A DNA stretch of 64,000 bases from Lutraria lutraria (taxonomy: Eukaryota > Mollusca > Bivalvia > Venerida > Mactridae): assembly GCA_964023205.1 (NCBI GenBank), contig OZ026851.1, forward strand, positions 15,169,637 to 15,233,636, in the 5' to 3' direction. Below are positions 1 to 11,407 of this stretch, piece after piece (position 1 is the stretch's first letter; each line of letters opens with the position of its first letter). Below the pieces are notes generated by a model. The model was not told the DNA's origin. It saw nothing but the letters and a program-made list of their open reading frames with translations, and did no database searches. The position numbers and the translations under genes are program-made.

Positions 1-59
1 GTATCAAAGATTAGCACAATTTGAAAGTTTAAACAAGTGGTTTTGTGAAACACAGATGC

Positions 60-312
60 CTCCTAAACACCAACTGGCTGGTAAGACCTATTGACATCAA
101 AATCTTTAGAGGTCATCTACATGTGATGACCCATCTCCACACTCCAAACTGAGGACCTTAGGTCAAATCATTCTCTAACTATATGCTGGGCAAGAATTTT
201 TACTTTAGAGTTGAAGGTCACTGTGACCTTGACCTTGGACCTACTGACCTAAAAATCAATAGGGGTCATCTGCATGTGATATCCAACCATCTTACCAAGT
301 CTGAGGACCATA
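60..312. repeat. Mollusc-type interspersed repeat with internal two-fold structure
   Basis: Two related halves share 'GGTCATCT.CATGTGAT' and end in 'CTGAGGACC'. Between them runs AAGGTCACTGTGACCTTGAC. I recognise this phrase as widespread in mollusc genomes, so this is a dispersed repeat fragment rather than a gene. It lies downstream of exon 5 of the adaptor-GTPase, in its next intron. Confidence 0.7.
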
Positions 313-327
313 CCCGATTTCTTTGAA

Positions 328-538
328 TACAGTATTTTCATTTATTTTCGTTGGGCTCAATTTTCGTGGTTTTTACTAAAATGGCTATTTCGTGGGTACC
401 AAAATTTGTGGATTTTGATTTTTGAAAAGAAATGTCTTATCTCTGCATTTAAATTCATAGGGATTTAATTTCGTGGATGACCCAACCCACAAAATCCACA
501 AAATTATATCCACAACGAAAATTTATGATTCCACAGTA
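328..538. mobile_element. TACTGT MITE, copy 1 (211 bp)
   Basis: Starts TACAGTATTTTCATTTATTT and ends ACGAAAATTTATGATTCCAC+AGTA. The ends are imperfect inverted repeats (TACTGT...TTTTCGTTGG). The interior matches copy 2 at 995-1203 almost throughout. No coding capacity; a non-autonomous DNA transposon. Confidence 0.8.
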
Positions 539-540
539 TG

Positions 541-994
541 TAAATGTTTGAATAAGAGACAATTTTTTCTTTCGTAATTATTTTATTTAATCAGCTATAT
601 CAATGTAAATACTTCAGTATACAGAATATGTGAAAGTGCATAGTATCCCTTCTCTTTCAAATAGTTTATCTTGGTTCTTTACCATGGCCTGAATAAAGCC
701 CTTTTAGAAACAATACTTGGCTAGGTAGCTGGGAAGGGGACACTGAAAAGCATCCCTGATAAATTTGAAAGGCTAAGTTGAGACTTACATAATAATTTCA
801 GGGCCCACATTTGGTCGACTTATACAGTAATTTTTCCGTGATCTTATTGATTTTATTCTTAATTTTTTCATAGATCGTGTCGTCACCGTGTTGTCACCAT
901 AATTTGTGTTGTCACCGTAATTTAAGGTGGCAGGTGGGGTTTGAGTGGGTTTTAGGTGACCAAATTTGCATTGTCACCCAGACAATGTACTGTA
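541..994. other. No gene seen; short local GTTGTCACC repeats
   Basis: AT-rich. At about 880-985 the phrase GTTGTCACCGTAATTT recurs in variant form three to four times. Nothing else supported. Confidence 0.5.
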
Positions 995-1203
995 TACTGT
1001 ATTTTCATTTATTTTCGTTGGGCTCAATTTTCGTGGATTTTATTAAAATCGCTATTTCGTGGGGACATAAATTCATGGATTCTGATTTTTGAAAAAATGC
1101 CTTACCTCAGCATTTAAATTCGTGAGGATTTGATTTCGTGGATGAGCCGAACCACGAAATCCATGAAATTAAATCCCCAACGAAAATTAATGATTCCACA
1201 GTA
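995..1203. mobile_element. TACTGT MITE, copy 2 (209 bp), abutting an exon
   Basis: TACTGTATTTTCATT at the left, ATGATTCCACAGTA at the right. In minus-strand terms the element begins four nucleotides after the exon 5 splice junction, so donor positions +5 onward are transposon sequence. Confidence 0.82.
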
Positions 1204-1207
1204 TTAC

Positions 1208-1408
1208 CTGAGTCTGTGAGTTTCATCATCGTCCATATAGGCAGATCCAGGTCTATTCTTAGTCCAGTGTCCTGTCTTAATGTTAAACTGACATTGTCGC
1301 ACATGGATCTCAATCCCATTTGTACTTCCTACTTGCGTGAATGGTTTACCCATAAGTCTCTCTGTTAAGGTCGTCTTCCCGGCTCCATGGTGACCAATCA
1401 CCATCAAC
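1208..1408 (-). CDS. SH3/SH2-Roc adaptor-GTPase, exon 5 (P-loop of Roc/Ras-like GTPase; gene continues off left edge)
   Basis: Acceptor TTCAG|G at 1409 and donor CAG|GTAATA at 1207; enters and leaves in phase 2 (201 nt, symmetrical). Residues 387-453 begin RLMVIGHHGAGKTTL: residues 392-399 fit Walker A GxxxxGK[ST]. STNGIEIHV follows, matching the switch-I/early beta-strand region of Roc GTPases, then QFNIKTGHW. Switch II (DxxG), the guanine-specificity motif and any COR, LRR or death domain must lie left of base 1. I assign it to the exon-4 gene because the split Arg codon joins in frame and the linker-to-P-loop sequence reads naturally. The intron between them is about 10.7 kb. Alternative: exon 5 belongs to a separate nested gene; less likely given phase and continuity. 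Confidence 0.82.
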
Positions 1409-2474
1409 CTGAAGTTAATAAAAATATTTCATGGATTAACAATTGATAGAATTTTTTACAAATACATACTTGAATATCAATCAACATTTCTCTTACTTCT
1501 TAGGCCTGTAGGTAGCAATTTCTGATTGAGGTAGGGGCAATTTTAGATTTTGTCTGACAGTGGGGAGTGGCGAAGGGGGAGAATATAGCCATTTATTTTC
1601 CCTTTTAAAAATTTATAGGAGAGCTAAGCATCAATTTATACATCAATTCACAGGGCCCACAAGTCCCTCCACATGCTCAAACAATCATACTGAGTGAACT
1701 AAATCAGTACCCTTTATCATGCAGCGATTTTTTTTTTCCTAATTGGGAAAGGTACCGGTACCAGACAAATTGGGAAAAATTTGCGACTTTTGACCAAAAT
1801 TGGGAATCTTCTAATAAATTGGGAATTTTTTAAAAACAAAGACATTAGAAACTGCTCCTCTTTGGTTTTTATTTCAGTACTGAATGTTGCAATAAATTTG
1901 ATAAAAAATAACCATTTTTTTATGAAAAAAGAAAATAAAGATCGTAATGTTGTCTTGCCCAAGAGTGGCCTGTGTTCAAAGGATTGACTGTATATATTAA
2001 GGGTGTAACGATACGCTCACCTAATGATACGATACGTATCACGATACAAGGTGAATGATATAATTTGTATCACGATACTCATCTCTAGATGAAAAGACTG
2101 TATAAACTGTTCAAACTTTATTATAACTTCACAACATTACATGAAATAAAATGCAAATAAATGTAAGCTAATTTTTTTTTTTTTTTTTTTTTAGCTTTTA
2201 CGTTTGTTTTAGTGCCATTCTTTTCAATGGTCCTAAACCAAAAATGGGTCCATATTTTGAACTTAAATGTCCATGGCAGTGACTTTCATTCGGCGAACGG
2301 GAATATTCCGTACCGTGCCGGGTTATGCAACGTATTGTGAACCGAACCGTGAGCAAATGACTGGCTTTAAACCGTTCAACGGTACAGTTGAATCTCGTTT
2401 GAGATAAACAAGTACTGTATAACTATATATGTTTCAAAGTATTTGTGTACACGCCCATACAGTAGCCTTTATTT

Positions 2475-3744
2475 AAACAAGAGGGCCATGATGGCCCTAT
2501 AAATGCTCACCAGGAGAAAAGGTCATTTGGAGATTAACATTGTTGAAGTTTTCTATACGAGTCCAAGTAAGATCAAGTGACCGATCTGGGCCGTTTTTTA
2601 TCCCATGGCCATTATATGAACAGATTTTAAAGAGGTCCATTAGACAAAGCTAGATACCAAATATCTTAGCTATAGGCCTTGTGGTTTCGGAGAAGAAGAT
2701 TTTTTAAATTTTCCTATATAAAATAGAATAAACCCCAGGGCAGGGCCAATTTTGACCCTAGGGCAATAATTTGAACAAACTTGGTAGAGGTCCACTAGAT
2801 AATGCTACATACCAAATATCTTAGCTCTAGGCCTTGTGGTTTCGGAGAAGAAGATTTTTTAAATTTTCCTATATAAGTCTATATAAATCAAGTGACCTCC
2901 AGGACGGGGCCAATTTTGACCCTAGGGCAATAATTTGAACAAACTTGGTAGAGGTCCACTAGACAATGCTACATACCAAATATCTTAGCTCTAGGCCTTG
3001 TGGTTTCGGAGAAGAAGATTTTTTAAATTTTCCTATATAAAATAGAATAAACCCCAGGGCACGGCTAATTTTGACCCCGGGGCCATAATTTGAACAAACT
3101 TGGTAGAGGTCCACTAGACAATGCCACATACAAAATATCTAAGCTCTAGGCTTTGCGGTTTCAGAGAAGAAGATTTTTTTAATTTTCCTATATAAGTCTA
3201 TATAAATCAAGTGACCCCCGGGGCGGGGCCAATTTTGACCCTAGGGCAATAATTTGAACAAACTTGGTAGAGGTCCACTAGACTATGCTACACACCAAAT
3301 ATCAAAGCTCTAGGCATTGTAGTTTTTGACAAGAAGATTTTTTAAATTTCCTATATAAGTCTATGTAAAATCAAGTTACCCCCGGGGCGGAGCCAATTTT
3401 GACCCCAGGGGAATAATTTGAACAAACTTTGTAGAGTTCCATTAGACAATGCTACATACCAAATATCTCAGCTCTAGGCCCTGTGGTTTCAGACAAGAAG
3501 ATATTTTAAGTTTTTTCTATTTGTTGCCATAGCAACCAGAATTTTTAATGAAATTTAATTTTTTGAACAACTTTGAAAGGGGACCACCCAAGGATCATTC
3601 CAGCAAATTTTGGTTGCAATCGGCATAGCGGTGTAGGAGGAGATGTTTTAAGTAAACATGGACGCCACGTAATCGTAACGACGCACGATGGACGCAGGGT
3701 GATCACAAAAGCTCACCCTGAGCACATTCGTGCTCTGGTGAGCT
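2475..3744 (+). repeat. GGGCC-ended interspersed element, copy A (internal ~160-bp tandem units)
   Basis: Begins ACAAGAGGGCCATGATGGCC and ends in the hairpin CTGAGCACATTCGTGCTC within GCTCACC...GGTGAGC. The interior has about five units of ~160 bp marked by 'AATTTTGACCC.AGGG' at about 2749, 2909, 3067, 3228 and 3388, and 'TTTCGGAGAAGAAGATTTTT'. Copy B lies inverted at 59382-60662. Probably a non-autonomous DNA element; class not established. Confidence 0.8.
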
Positions 3745-4024
3745 AAAAAACAATGCATGTATGATTACGTTTCGAATAAAACATATGCATACGTAGAGAA
3801 GAAACAAAATAATTATGTATCTATTCATAATAATTAATATCAACAATTATTGTCCCAACATAAAATACTTATTTCCGAAATTTGTTGAAAGAATTAAAAA
3901 AAAACGGAGCGTCTATAGTCCGACAACGACCTGTGAATGATCAAAGATCAGCTAAGTCCATTTTGTAGGGTGGGTGGCTTTTCGGAACGTTTCGTAGGTT
4001 TCCGTAATATATAAATATCAGTTA

Positions 4025-4130
4025 TTTGACCGTCATAGCTGAGACTAAGTGCGTAGCCTGATCGGTAAAGGCGCCAACCATTTTACTTTTGAAGCCTAGT
4101 AGTCAAGATGCTATGGGTTCGGAACACATG
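4025..4130 (+). repeat. Possible tRNA-derived SINE head
   Basis: TAGCCTGATCGG resembles a pol III A box and GGGTTCGGAAC a B box, about 60 bases apart. No recognisable cloverleaf was worked out. Tentative. Confidence 0.3.
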
Positions 4131-5544
4131 TGAACGTTTTTCCTTTCCATTTTTATTTGATATTTGGCATTTTATTATTGCAAAATTTTATTTCAATATT
4201 TGGAATGAATTTCATATGTATTTCATTTAATTTCATTTCAGGTAATTTCATGAAATTTCAATTACTGCGTTCATAAGCAGTATCTGTACTTGAGCCACTG
4301 TCAGAATCTAATAATTTGTTTCATTATATTAAGTTATATAACATGACATCCTCTACATACTTAGGAACATTATTTGAACAGAATTTGATTTTGATTGCAT
4401 AAGATATATATACCTTTCAAAACATAAATGCACCGAAATCACGAGCAATGCATTATTTGAAAAACACAATTCAGTTTAATAATGTTACTAGTGCGGCGCA
4501 CTGATTTCAGGGCCACATAGCTAGGCCTTTTATGTAGTGGTCTACAAATATAAGAGGCCAACAGTGGCCTACAAATGTAAGGTCGTGTTTAGTAATGTAC
4601 TTGGTCATTGTATTACTTATCCCTATTTTAAAGAATGGAACAGTCCATGACCTTCCGTCACGACTCACTGCTCGATTTCTATCTATAGCTTTACATATTT
4701 TCGGATCTGTACGCATTCCCTACATAATGTAAGATGAATCTGTTCGTTGCAACGTCGATCACGCTCTCGGAATTAATTATTTTTATCAAGCTAAAATCAT
4801 TTTACTATGATTGGAATCCGACACTATCATAGGTGGCAAGTAATCGTACTCAATTTTCAAGTTAAACCTACGAGTATCCTAGTATTCGGATACTCATCGC
4901 AGCCAAAGTTATGCGTGGTGCGTATTTGTTTACCTTACCTACCATAATTTTAGTTAAGTCAAAAAACAGGTATGATTATCATGCTACACTACACGTGTGC
5001 TCTCTGTTTGTCACACGGTTATAAATCTCCCGGAGCATTTAAATTGTTCAATTAGCAAAATGTCATGATAGGTGTGAAAGCGTCCATTGTTCGCTGATCT
5101 GCTACAACTTTGAGATAAACAACTCAAACTACATGCTAATTAGAGTCACGGGGACAAAAATTTAGTTTGACATAAACGAAATTTTGAGATAAGTGAATTG
5201 GAGGTAAGCAGATTAATTTCATATAGAGAAAGAACTAAAAAATCGGGACCCAAAGAAACAGTTTGACATAACCAAAATTTTGATATAAGCGAGTTTGACA
5301 TAACGACATTCAACTGTATATCGTTACACCCTTAGTATATATTATCAATTACTCGAAAAAGATTTAAATAAATATCACATTCTGCATGTATATTTTCATT
5401 GTTTACACAAAAATAAGACATATAAGTGTTTGTATTTTTGTGAAAAAAGCAAATTGTGTTCAAGGTTGTTCTAATTGAGAAATAATTTAGCAAAAAAAGG
5501 AGTAGAAAAGTGGAAACAGTGGAGAGATGAAATTATCATCCATC

Positions 5545-5832
5545 ACATTACTTGAGATAAAGCATCACATAACTTGAGACAAGTATCACATGACTTGAGA
5601 CAAAGCATCATATCACTTGAGACAAAGAATCACATGACTTAAGACAAAGAATCACATGACTTGAGACAAAGTTTCACATGACTTAAGACAAAGAATCACA
5701 TGACTTCAGACAAAGTATCACATGACTTAAGACAAAGTATCACATAACTTAAGACAAAGCATCACATGACTTCAGACAAAGAATCACATGACTTCAGACA
5801 AAGAATAACATGACTTGAGATGAAGCATCCTA
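5545..5832. repeat. 22-bp minisatellite (satellite 1 of 3)
   Basis: About 12 units of 22 bp with core ATCACATGACTTGAGACAAA; variants change GAG to AAG or CAG. Begins a run of three unrelated arrays inside intron 4. Confidence 0.85.
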
Positions 5833-6009
5833 GTTTGGGAAGTACACAAACAGATACAACAAGACTTTTATCACAGAGGAAACGCAAGGGACACAGATAC
5901 AGCTAAACTCCATTAACAGTAACCTGAATAAAAAGGTCACAATATGAACACTGGCCACTCTATAACCAAACAGTTATGGATGTTACAAACTAAACAAATC
6001 TCCAAATAT

Positions 6010-6530
6010 AGGTCAACTGTGTTATCATGTCACCTGTTTAATGAGGTCAACTGTGTATAAATGTCCAAGTGTTTTAAGGTCAGCTGTGCATAAATGTCAA
6101 CTGTGTTTTAATGTCAGCAGTGTATTGATAAATGTAAATTATGTATAAAGATCAACTGTGTTTTTAGGTCAACTGTGTATAAATTTCAACTAGGTATACA
6201 AGTCAACTTTGTATAAAGATCAACTGTGCATAAACGTCAAATGTGTTTTAATGTCATCTGTGTACACAGGTCAACTGTGTATTTAAGTCAACTGTGTATT
6301 TAAGTCAACTGTGTGTTTAAGTCAACTGTGTACACAGGTCAACTGTGTATTTAAGTCAACTGTGTATTTAAGTCAACTGTGTATTTAAGTCAACTGTGCA
6401 TTTAAGTCAACTGTGTACACAGGTCAACTGTGTATTTAAGTCAACTGTGTACACAGGTCAACTGTGTATTTAAGTCAACTGTGCATTTAAGTCAACTGTG
6501 TACACAGGTCAAATGTGTATTTCGGTCATA
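6010..6530. repeat. 17-bp minisatellite (satellite 2 of 3)
   Basis: Core GTCAACTGTGTATTTAA. The left part is diverged and variable in spacing; from about 6260 the units are nearly identical, with interspersed GTACACAG variants. About 25-30 units. Confidence 0.85.
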
Positions 6531-6612
6531 TTTCATCTCTTCATGCATTGACCCTAAAGACGTCTCATAAAGGGAGCCAGTTGTTAATAAAACAACTTGA
6601 GACATTACGAGA

Positions 6613-7931
6613 GAGATTGTTCATTGTAATTAAGATTGTTCATTGTAATTAAGATTGTTCACTGTAATTAAGATTGCTCATTGTAATTAAGATTGTTCAT
6701 TGTAATTGAGATTGTTGTAATTAAGATTGTTCATTGTAATTAAGATTGTTCATTGTAATTAAGATTGTTGTAATTAAGATTGTTCATTGTAATTGAGATT
6801 GTTCATTGTAATTAAGATTGTTCATTGTAATTAAGATTGTTGTAATTCAGATTGTTCATTGTAATTGAGATTGTTGTAATTAAGATTGTTCATTGTAATT
6901 AAGATTGTTGTAATTAAGATTGTTCATTGTAATTGAGATTGTTCATTGTAATTAAGATTGTTCATTGTAATTAAGATTGTTGTAATTCAGATTGTTCATT
7001 GTAATTGAGATTGTTGTAATTAAGATTGTTCATTGTAATTGAGATTGTTGTAATTAAGATTGTTCATTGTAATTAAGATTGTTGTAATTAAGATTGTTCA
7101 TTGTAATTCAGATTGTTCATTGTAATTAAGATTGTTGTAATTCAGATTGTTCATTGTAATTGAGATTGTTGTAATTCAGATTGTTCATTGTAATTGAGAT
7201 TGTTGTAATTAAGATTGTTCATTGTAATTGAGATTGTTGTAATTAAGATTGTTCATTGTAATTGAGATTGTTCATTGTAATTAAGATTGTTCATTGTAAT
7301 TAAGATTGTTGTAATTCAGATTGTTCATTGTAATTGAGATTGTTGTAATTAAGATTGTTCATTGTAATTGAGATTGTTGTAATTAAGATTGTTCAATGTA
7401 ATTAAGATTGTTCATTGTAATTAAGATTGTTCAATGTAATTAAGATTGTTCATTGTAATTGAGATTGTTGTAATTGAGATTGTTGTAATTAAGATTGTTC
7501 AATGTAATTAAGATTGTTCAATGTAATTAAGATTGTTCAATGTAATTTAGATTGTTCAATGTAATTGAGATTGTTCGTTGTAATTAAGATTGTTCATTGT
7601 AATTAAGATTGTTCATTGTAATTAAGATTGTTCATTGTAATTGAGATTGTTGTAATTGAGAGTGTTCATTGTAATTAAGATTGTTCATTGTAATTGAGAT
7701 TGTTGTAATTAAGATTGTTCATTGTAATTAAGATTGTTCATTGTAATTAAGATTGTTCATTGTAATTAAGATTGTTCATTGTAATTAAGATTGTTCATTG
7801 TAATTAAGATTGTTCATTGTAATTAAGATTGCTCATTGTAATTGAGATTGTTGTAATTAAGATTGTTCATTGTAATTCAGATTGTTCATTGTAATTCAGA
7901 TTGTTCATTGTAATTCAGATTGTTCATTGTA
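6613..7931. repeat. 19/15-bp mixed-unit minisatellite (satellite 3 of 3), 1.3 kb
   Basis: Two interleaved unit lengths: AGATTGTTCATTGTAATTA (19) and AGATTGTTGTAATTA (15, lacking four bases). Positions of AAG/GAG/CAG variants and short units recur in blocks, for example around 6720-6860 and 6860-6990, suggesting higher-order duplication. Confidence 0.9.
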
Positions 7932-8538
7932 AAAGAGACTGTGCTTTAGAACTGAATCATGCAACAAAGTGGAAATAGGCAGAAGAAAACAACAACTGAT
8001 GGAGGAACCATGAAACAAGTTGACAATATAATACATAATCTTACCTCAGAGGACATACAGACAGAAACTAAAATATACATATAGACTCATTTCATTACTG
8101 AAATAATAGTCTTGAAAACTATTTATAAACACAAAAAATACACGGTTACAGGCACAGGTAAAAAAAAATTACCATATTTTGGCCATATAGGCTACTTATA
8201 TATAATAAAATTTTATTATATAATTTTATCACATGCCCATGCCGTTTTGGCCGTGCCATAAAAACGATATGGCACGGCCGTGCATATAATATTATGTAAA
8301 TGACGTCACGAAGTAACGTCATGAACTTGATGAAGCATAGACATTGATTGGTGCATGTTTTTCAAAATTATAACTTCACATGAATAATGTTGAATTGATT
8401 TTAACAATTTGAGTAAGCAAAAATACTGTTTACATCGTTAGATGTTCACACATTTCTTATTTATGATGTTTCATTATGTAACTATTTTTGTGCTCCTGAT
8501 CAAAAAGCCTTATTACGCCTGTGTCACTCTTTTGTTAT

Positions 8539-10290
8539 TACGAGGGGTGACACAAAAGTTTTGTCACTGCTTCGATTATGCTAAAATGTAACGTCAGATT
8601 GAGTTAGTTTTGCCATATATAAATGCACCAATATGTTCTTAATTATTTTGAACAAAAAAGAACATACTTTCACTAAAAACGCGCTCGCAGGGAGTGTTGC
8701 AATGAACCCTCTGTGACGCACCCGCCGCACGCCGAATTTACAGAATACATTATTTTGCTTACCATATTTGATAATTTAATTACTACAAAAATAACGTGCA
8801 AAATCAGACGTAGTTTTCCTGACGTGACGTCATGTCATACAGTAAGCAGCAGTTAAATTTCTAATGACGTCAATGCACGTTAACGCTTTCTAAAGCCAGT
8901 TGATTGTAAGCCGTTGGAAGAAAAAAATGTCGCAACACGCAATATTACATTTTTGCTACACGCTCGGAAAATCGCCTTTAGAAACAGTAGAAATGGTAAA
9001 CGGGACATATGGTGATAAATCAGTAAATAGAAGACTTGTTTATAGATGGTATGAACGATTTCGAGAGGGAGATGAGTCCCTGGAGGATCACACAAGGACA
9101 GACGCGAACGTCAACGTTGTTTCCGACGCAATTGAGGAGGATCGGCGTATTACTGTTCGGACACTCTCTGAACGCACGGGTTTCAGTTACGGTACTGTGC
9201 AGCATATACTCACCGAAAACTTGAAGATGAGACGTGTGAGCGCTAGGTGGGTGCCTCGTTTGCTCACTGATGAACAAATGTTACGGCGCGTGCAAGAATC
9301 TGAGAAGTTTCTAAGGCGGTACAATCGAGAGGGTGATCAGTTTCTCAAAAAAATTATCACAGTTGATGAAACCTGGCTTTTCTACTACGACCCGGAGACC
9401 AAAATGCAGAGTAGCCAGTGGAAACGAGACAGCTCCCCTCCTCCTAAGAAGGCGCGTGTGTCCAGGACGATAGGCAAACACATGTTTATTGTGTTTTTCG
9501 ACATGGATGGAGTTGTATTGAGTCACGCCGTACCGAAGGGACAATCCGTCAATGCATCCTATTATTCATTTAAGTCGATCATACTGAGTACTAAAGAAAT
9601 ATTAATAGTTATGAATTAAATAAAACACATTATTTATTAAGCTTGTGTTTCAATTGTACACTTCAGGTCCTGACGCGTGATCTGATGATGGCGCTGCGGA
9701 AGAAACGGAACCACTTCTACACAGACATCGATGGTTGTATATTACACTATGACAAAGCCACGCCACACACTGGGCATGAGACACGTTTGAACATGGATGT
9801 CCTCGGGATACAGATACTTTCCCACCCGCCATACAGCCCGGACTTGGCTCCGTGCGACTTTGCTCTGTTTCCATATCTGAAGGGAGAGCTAAGGGGGCAA
9901 TGTTTTGATAACCTACAAGAACTGCAGACAGAGAGTAACCGCATTCTCTCTAGACTCCCATCCAAATGGTTTGATAAAGTGTTTCGGAAGTGGATTGCAC
10001 GACACAGGCATTGTATTGAGTGCGCTGGTCACTATTTTGAGAAGGAGTAACGCTACGGCATCGAGTGAATTGTAAAATAACGTTGTTGACGTCGTTGGTG
10101 TGCGGCGATGGTCGCTCATATGTTTCAGACAATACATTGTAATTTATGTAAGTATTTGTTACTTGTACACCAAATTTTGTATAGTATTTTGTTATTCATT
10201 AATTTACATGTACACCGACTTTGATTGTTATATCTTAAATACAGGCCGAGTTACAGAGGCAGTGACAAAACTTTTGGATCCCCGCTCGTA
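8539..10290 (+). mobile_element. mariner-family transposon, 1.75 kb
   Basis: Left terminus TACGAGGGGTGACAC...CAAAAGTTTTGTCACTGC and the inverted right terminus GCAGTGACAAAACTTTTGG...CTCGTA share the 18-base core AAAAGTTTTGTCACTGC plus CGAG ends. A TA dinucleotide lies at both edges, as expected for the Tc1/mariner superfamily. It carries the interrupted transposase described separately and lies inside intron 4 of the adaptor-GTPase gene on the opposite strand. Confidence 0.88.
8927..10050 (+). pseudogene. mariner transposase, frame-broken by a 98-bp insertion
   Basis: The ATG at 8927 opens an N-terminal helix-turn-helix region (HAILHFCYTLGKSPLETVEM, then VYRWYERFREGDESLEDHTR), continuing in one frame to 9568. 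The catalytic domain has the first Asp in ITVDETW, the second in LHYDKATPHTG and the third in SPDLAPCDFALFP. There are 34 residues between the second and third, so the class is DD34D mariner. Between the codons for YYS and VLTRDL (9569-9666) lie 98 foreign bases containing a stop and AATAAA, which shift the frame. The second half is open to the stop at 10050. Host-domesticated status is unlikely with both terminal repeats still present. Possible alternative: the insert is an unconventional intron, since it ends CTTCAG, but it has no good GT donor at the right place. Confidence 0.85.
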
Positions 10291-10367
10291 GTAGCAATGT
10301 CAAACAGGTATGTTTGTTTTTGCCGTATTTTCAGGGTATGTGATAAAAAGAATATTAAATTTGTGTA

Positions 10368-10476
10368 GATTCCGTCTTGAATTCATTGAACTCATTGAAT
10401 AAAACAGTATGAAGCTCACCAAAAACTCGCTTCGTACTGTTTTATACAACTCGTTCAATAAATTCAATACGGAATC
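10368..10476. repeat. Imperfect long palindrome
   Basis: GATTCCGTCTTGAATTCATT and AATAAATTCAATACGGAATC form the outer stem; ATAAAACAGTATGAAGC and GCTTCGTACTGTTTTAT form the inner stem around a short loop. Foldback element end or small MITE. Confidence 0.75.
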
Positions 10477-11407
10477 CACTTTCATTTAATATCCTCTATG
10501 TATGTAGCCTATACAGCCAAAATATGGTAAAAAAAAATTTGTATCCAATACCTGTGGTTATAGCACTGTATGATAAGTACAAAATACTGGAACAGCTAGA
10601 TGTAGATGACTTCAGGTGAGCCATCTTAAAGGTTATATGAGAGGAAATGTTACATTAATATTTAAAAGATATTTGAAGGAAAAAATAAATGGCTATATGA
10701 CTACATTGAACCCAAACAGAGGTAAACAAAAAGACTATCAAAAAAAAAAGAATTAAGTTTTATTAAATAATTCAGCAGACAGTTTAGTCATGCACTTTGA
10801 TTATCAAAACTTAAAAATATGAGTAAATCAATATTATAGTTTAACTACATAATACAAAATAGATTTAAAGTCCCATTAGCATTTTGCTATAAATATATGT
10901 ATGTAAAAAACAAACAATTGCTGATATTATCCCAAGATAATAATTACCGACGAAACAAGCCATTTTTCTTCTAAAAACACTCATATACGCTGTGAATTTT
11001 GCTTTGTAAACTTGAAATATATAGAGCGCATAACGTCACTTTATGCCGTGTACATAATATGACTGTGGAAAAACACAGCTGTTCTTTAAATAGTATTTTT
11101 TTCAATATCATTGAAAAAAATATGATACAGGTTTTGGAAACATTTTTTCTTGCTATAAAGTATGCACGAGAGGAAAACACACCAGATTCCTCTGTTATAT
11201 GACAAATAGAAACTATTACGACCGACACATTTATATGCTTATGGGACTTTTAAGATGTTATCAGATGCTAAAAATATACTATAAGTAGAACTAAACACAT
11301 ATAATTAGTAACTATCAAAGAAAAAAATACAGATTCATTCAAATATTTTATAACATCAAGATACATTAGAAATGCTAGTTTGATCATGAAATCAATAAAT
11401 TGAGGGT

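Larger units (their letters stand above)
1998..5334. mobile_element. hAT-like non-autonomous element, 3.3 kb, with 8-bp target duplication
   Basis: Left end TAAGGGTGTAACGATA and right end TATCGTTACACCCTTA are perfect 16-base inverted repeats. Both are flanked by GTATATAT (1990-1997 and 5335-5342). An 8-bp duplication and a GGGTGTAACGATAC-type terminus are hallmarks of the hAT superfamily (family knowledge). No transposase reading frame is visible. A separate 1.27-kb repeat is nested at 2475-3744. Confidence 0.85.
8169..10530. mobile_element. Older terminal-inverted-repeat element interrupted by a mariner
   Basis: TTACCATATTTTGGC at 8169-8183 is matched in inverse by GCCAAAATATGGTAA at 10516-10530, and the similarity continues inward (CATATAGGCTAC / GTAGCCTATACAG; TTTTATCACATGCCC / GGGTATGTGATAAAA). 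Subtracting the mariner leaves about 610 bp. A palindrome lies near its right end. Confidence 0.7.

Noticed and set aside
2475..3744. Helitron assignment for the GGGCC-ended element
   Set aside because: A 3' hairpin followed by CTAA in copy A is suggestive, but copy B lacks CTAA and the 5' end does not start TC.
5545..7931. CRISPR-like arrays
   Set aside because: Units are directly adjacent without unique spacers, and the genome is eukaryotic.
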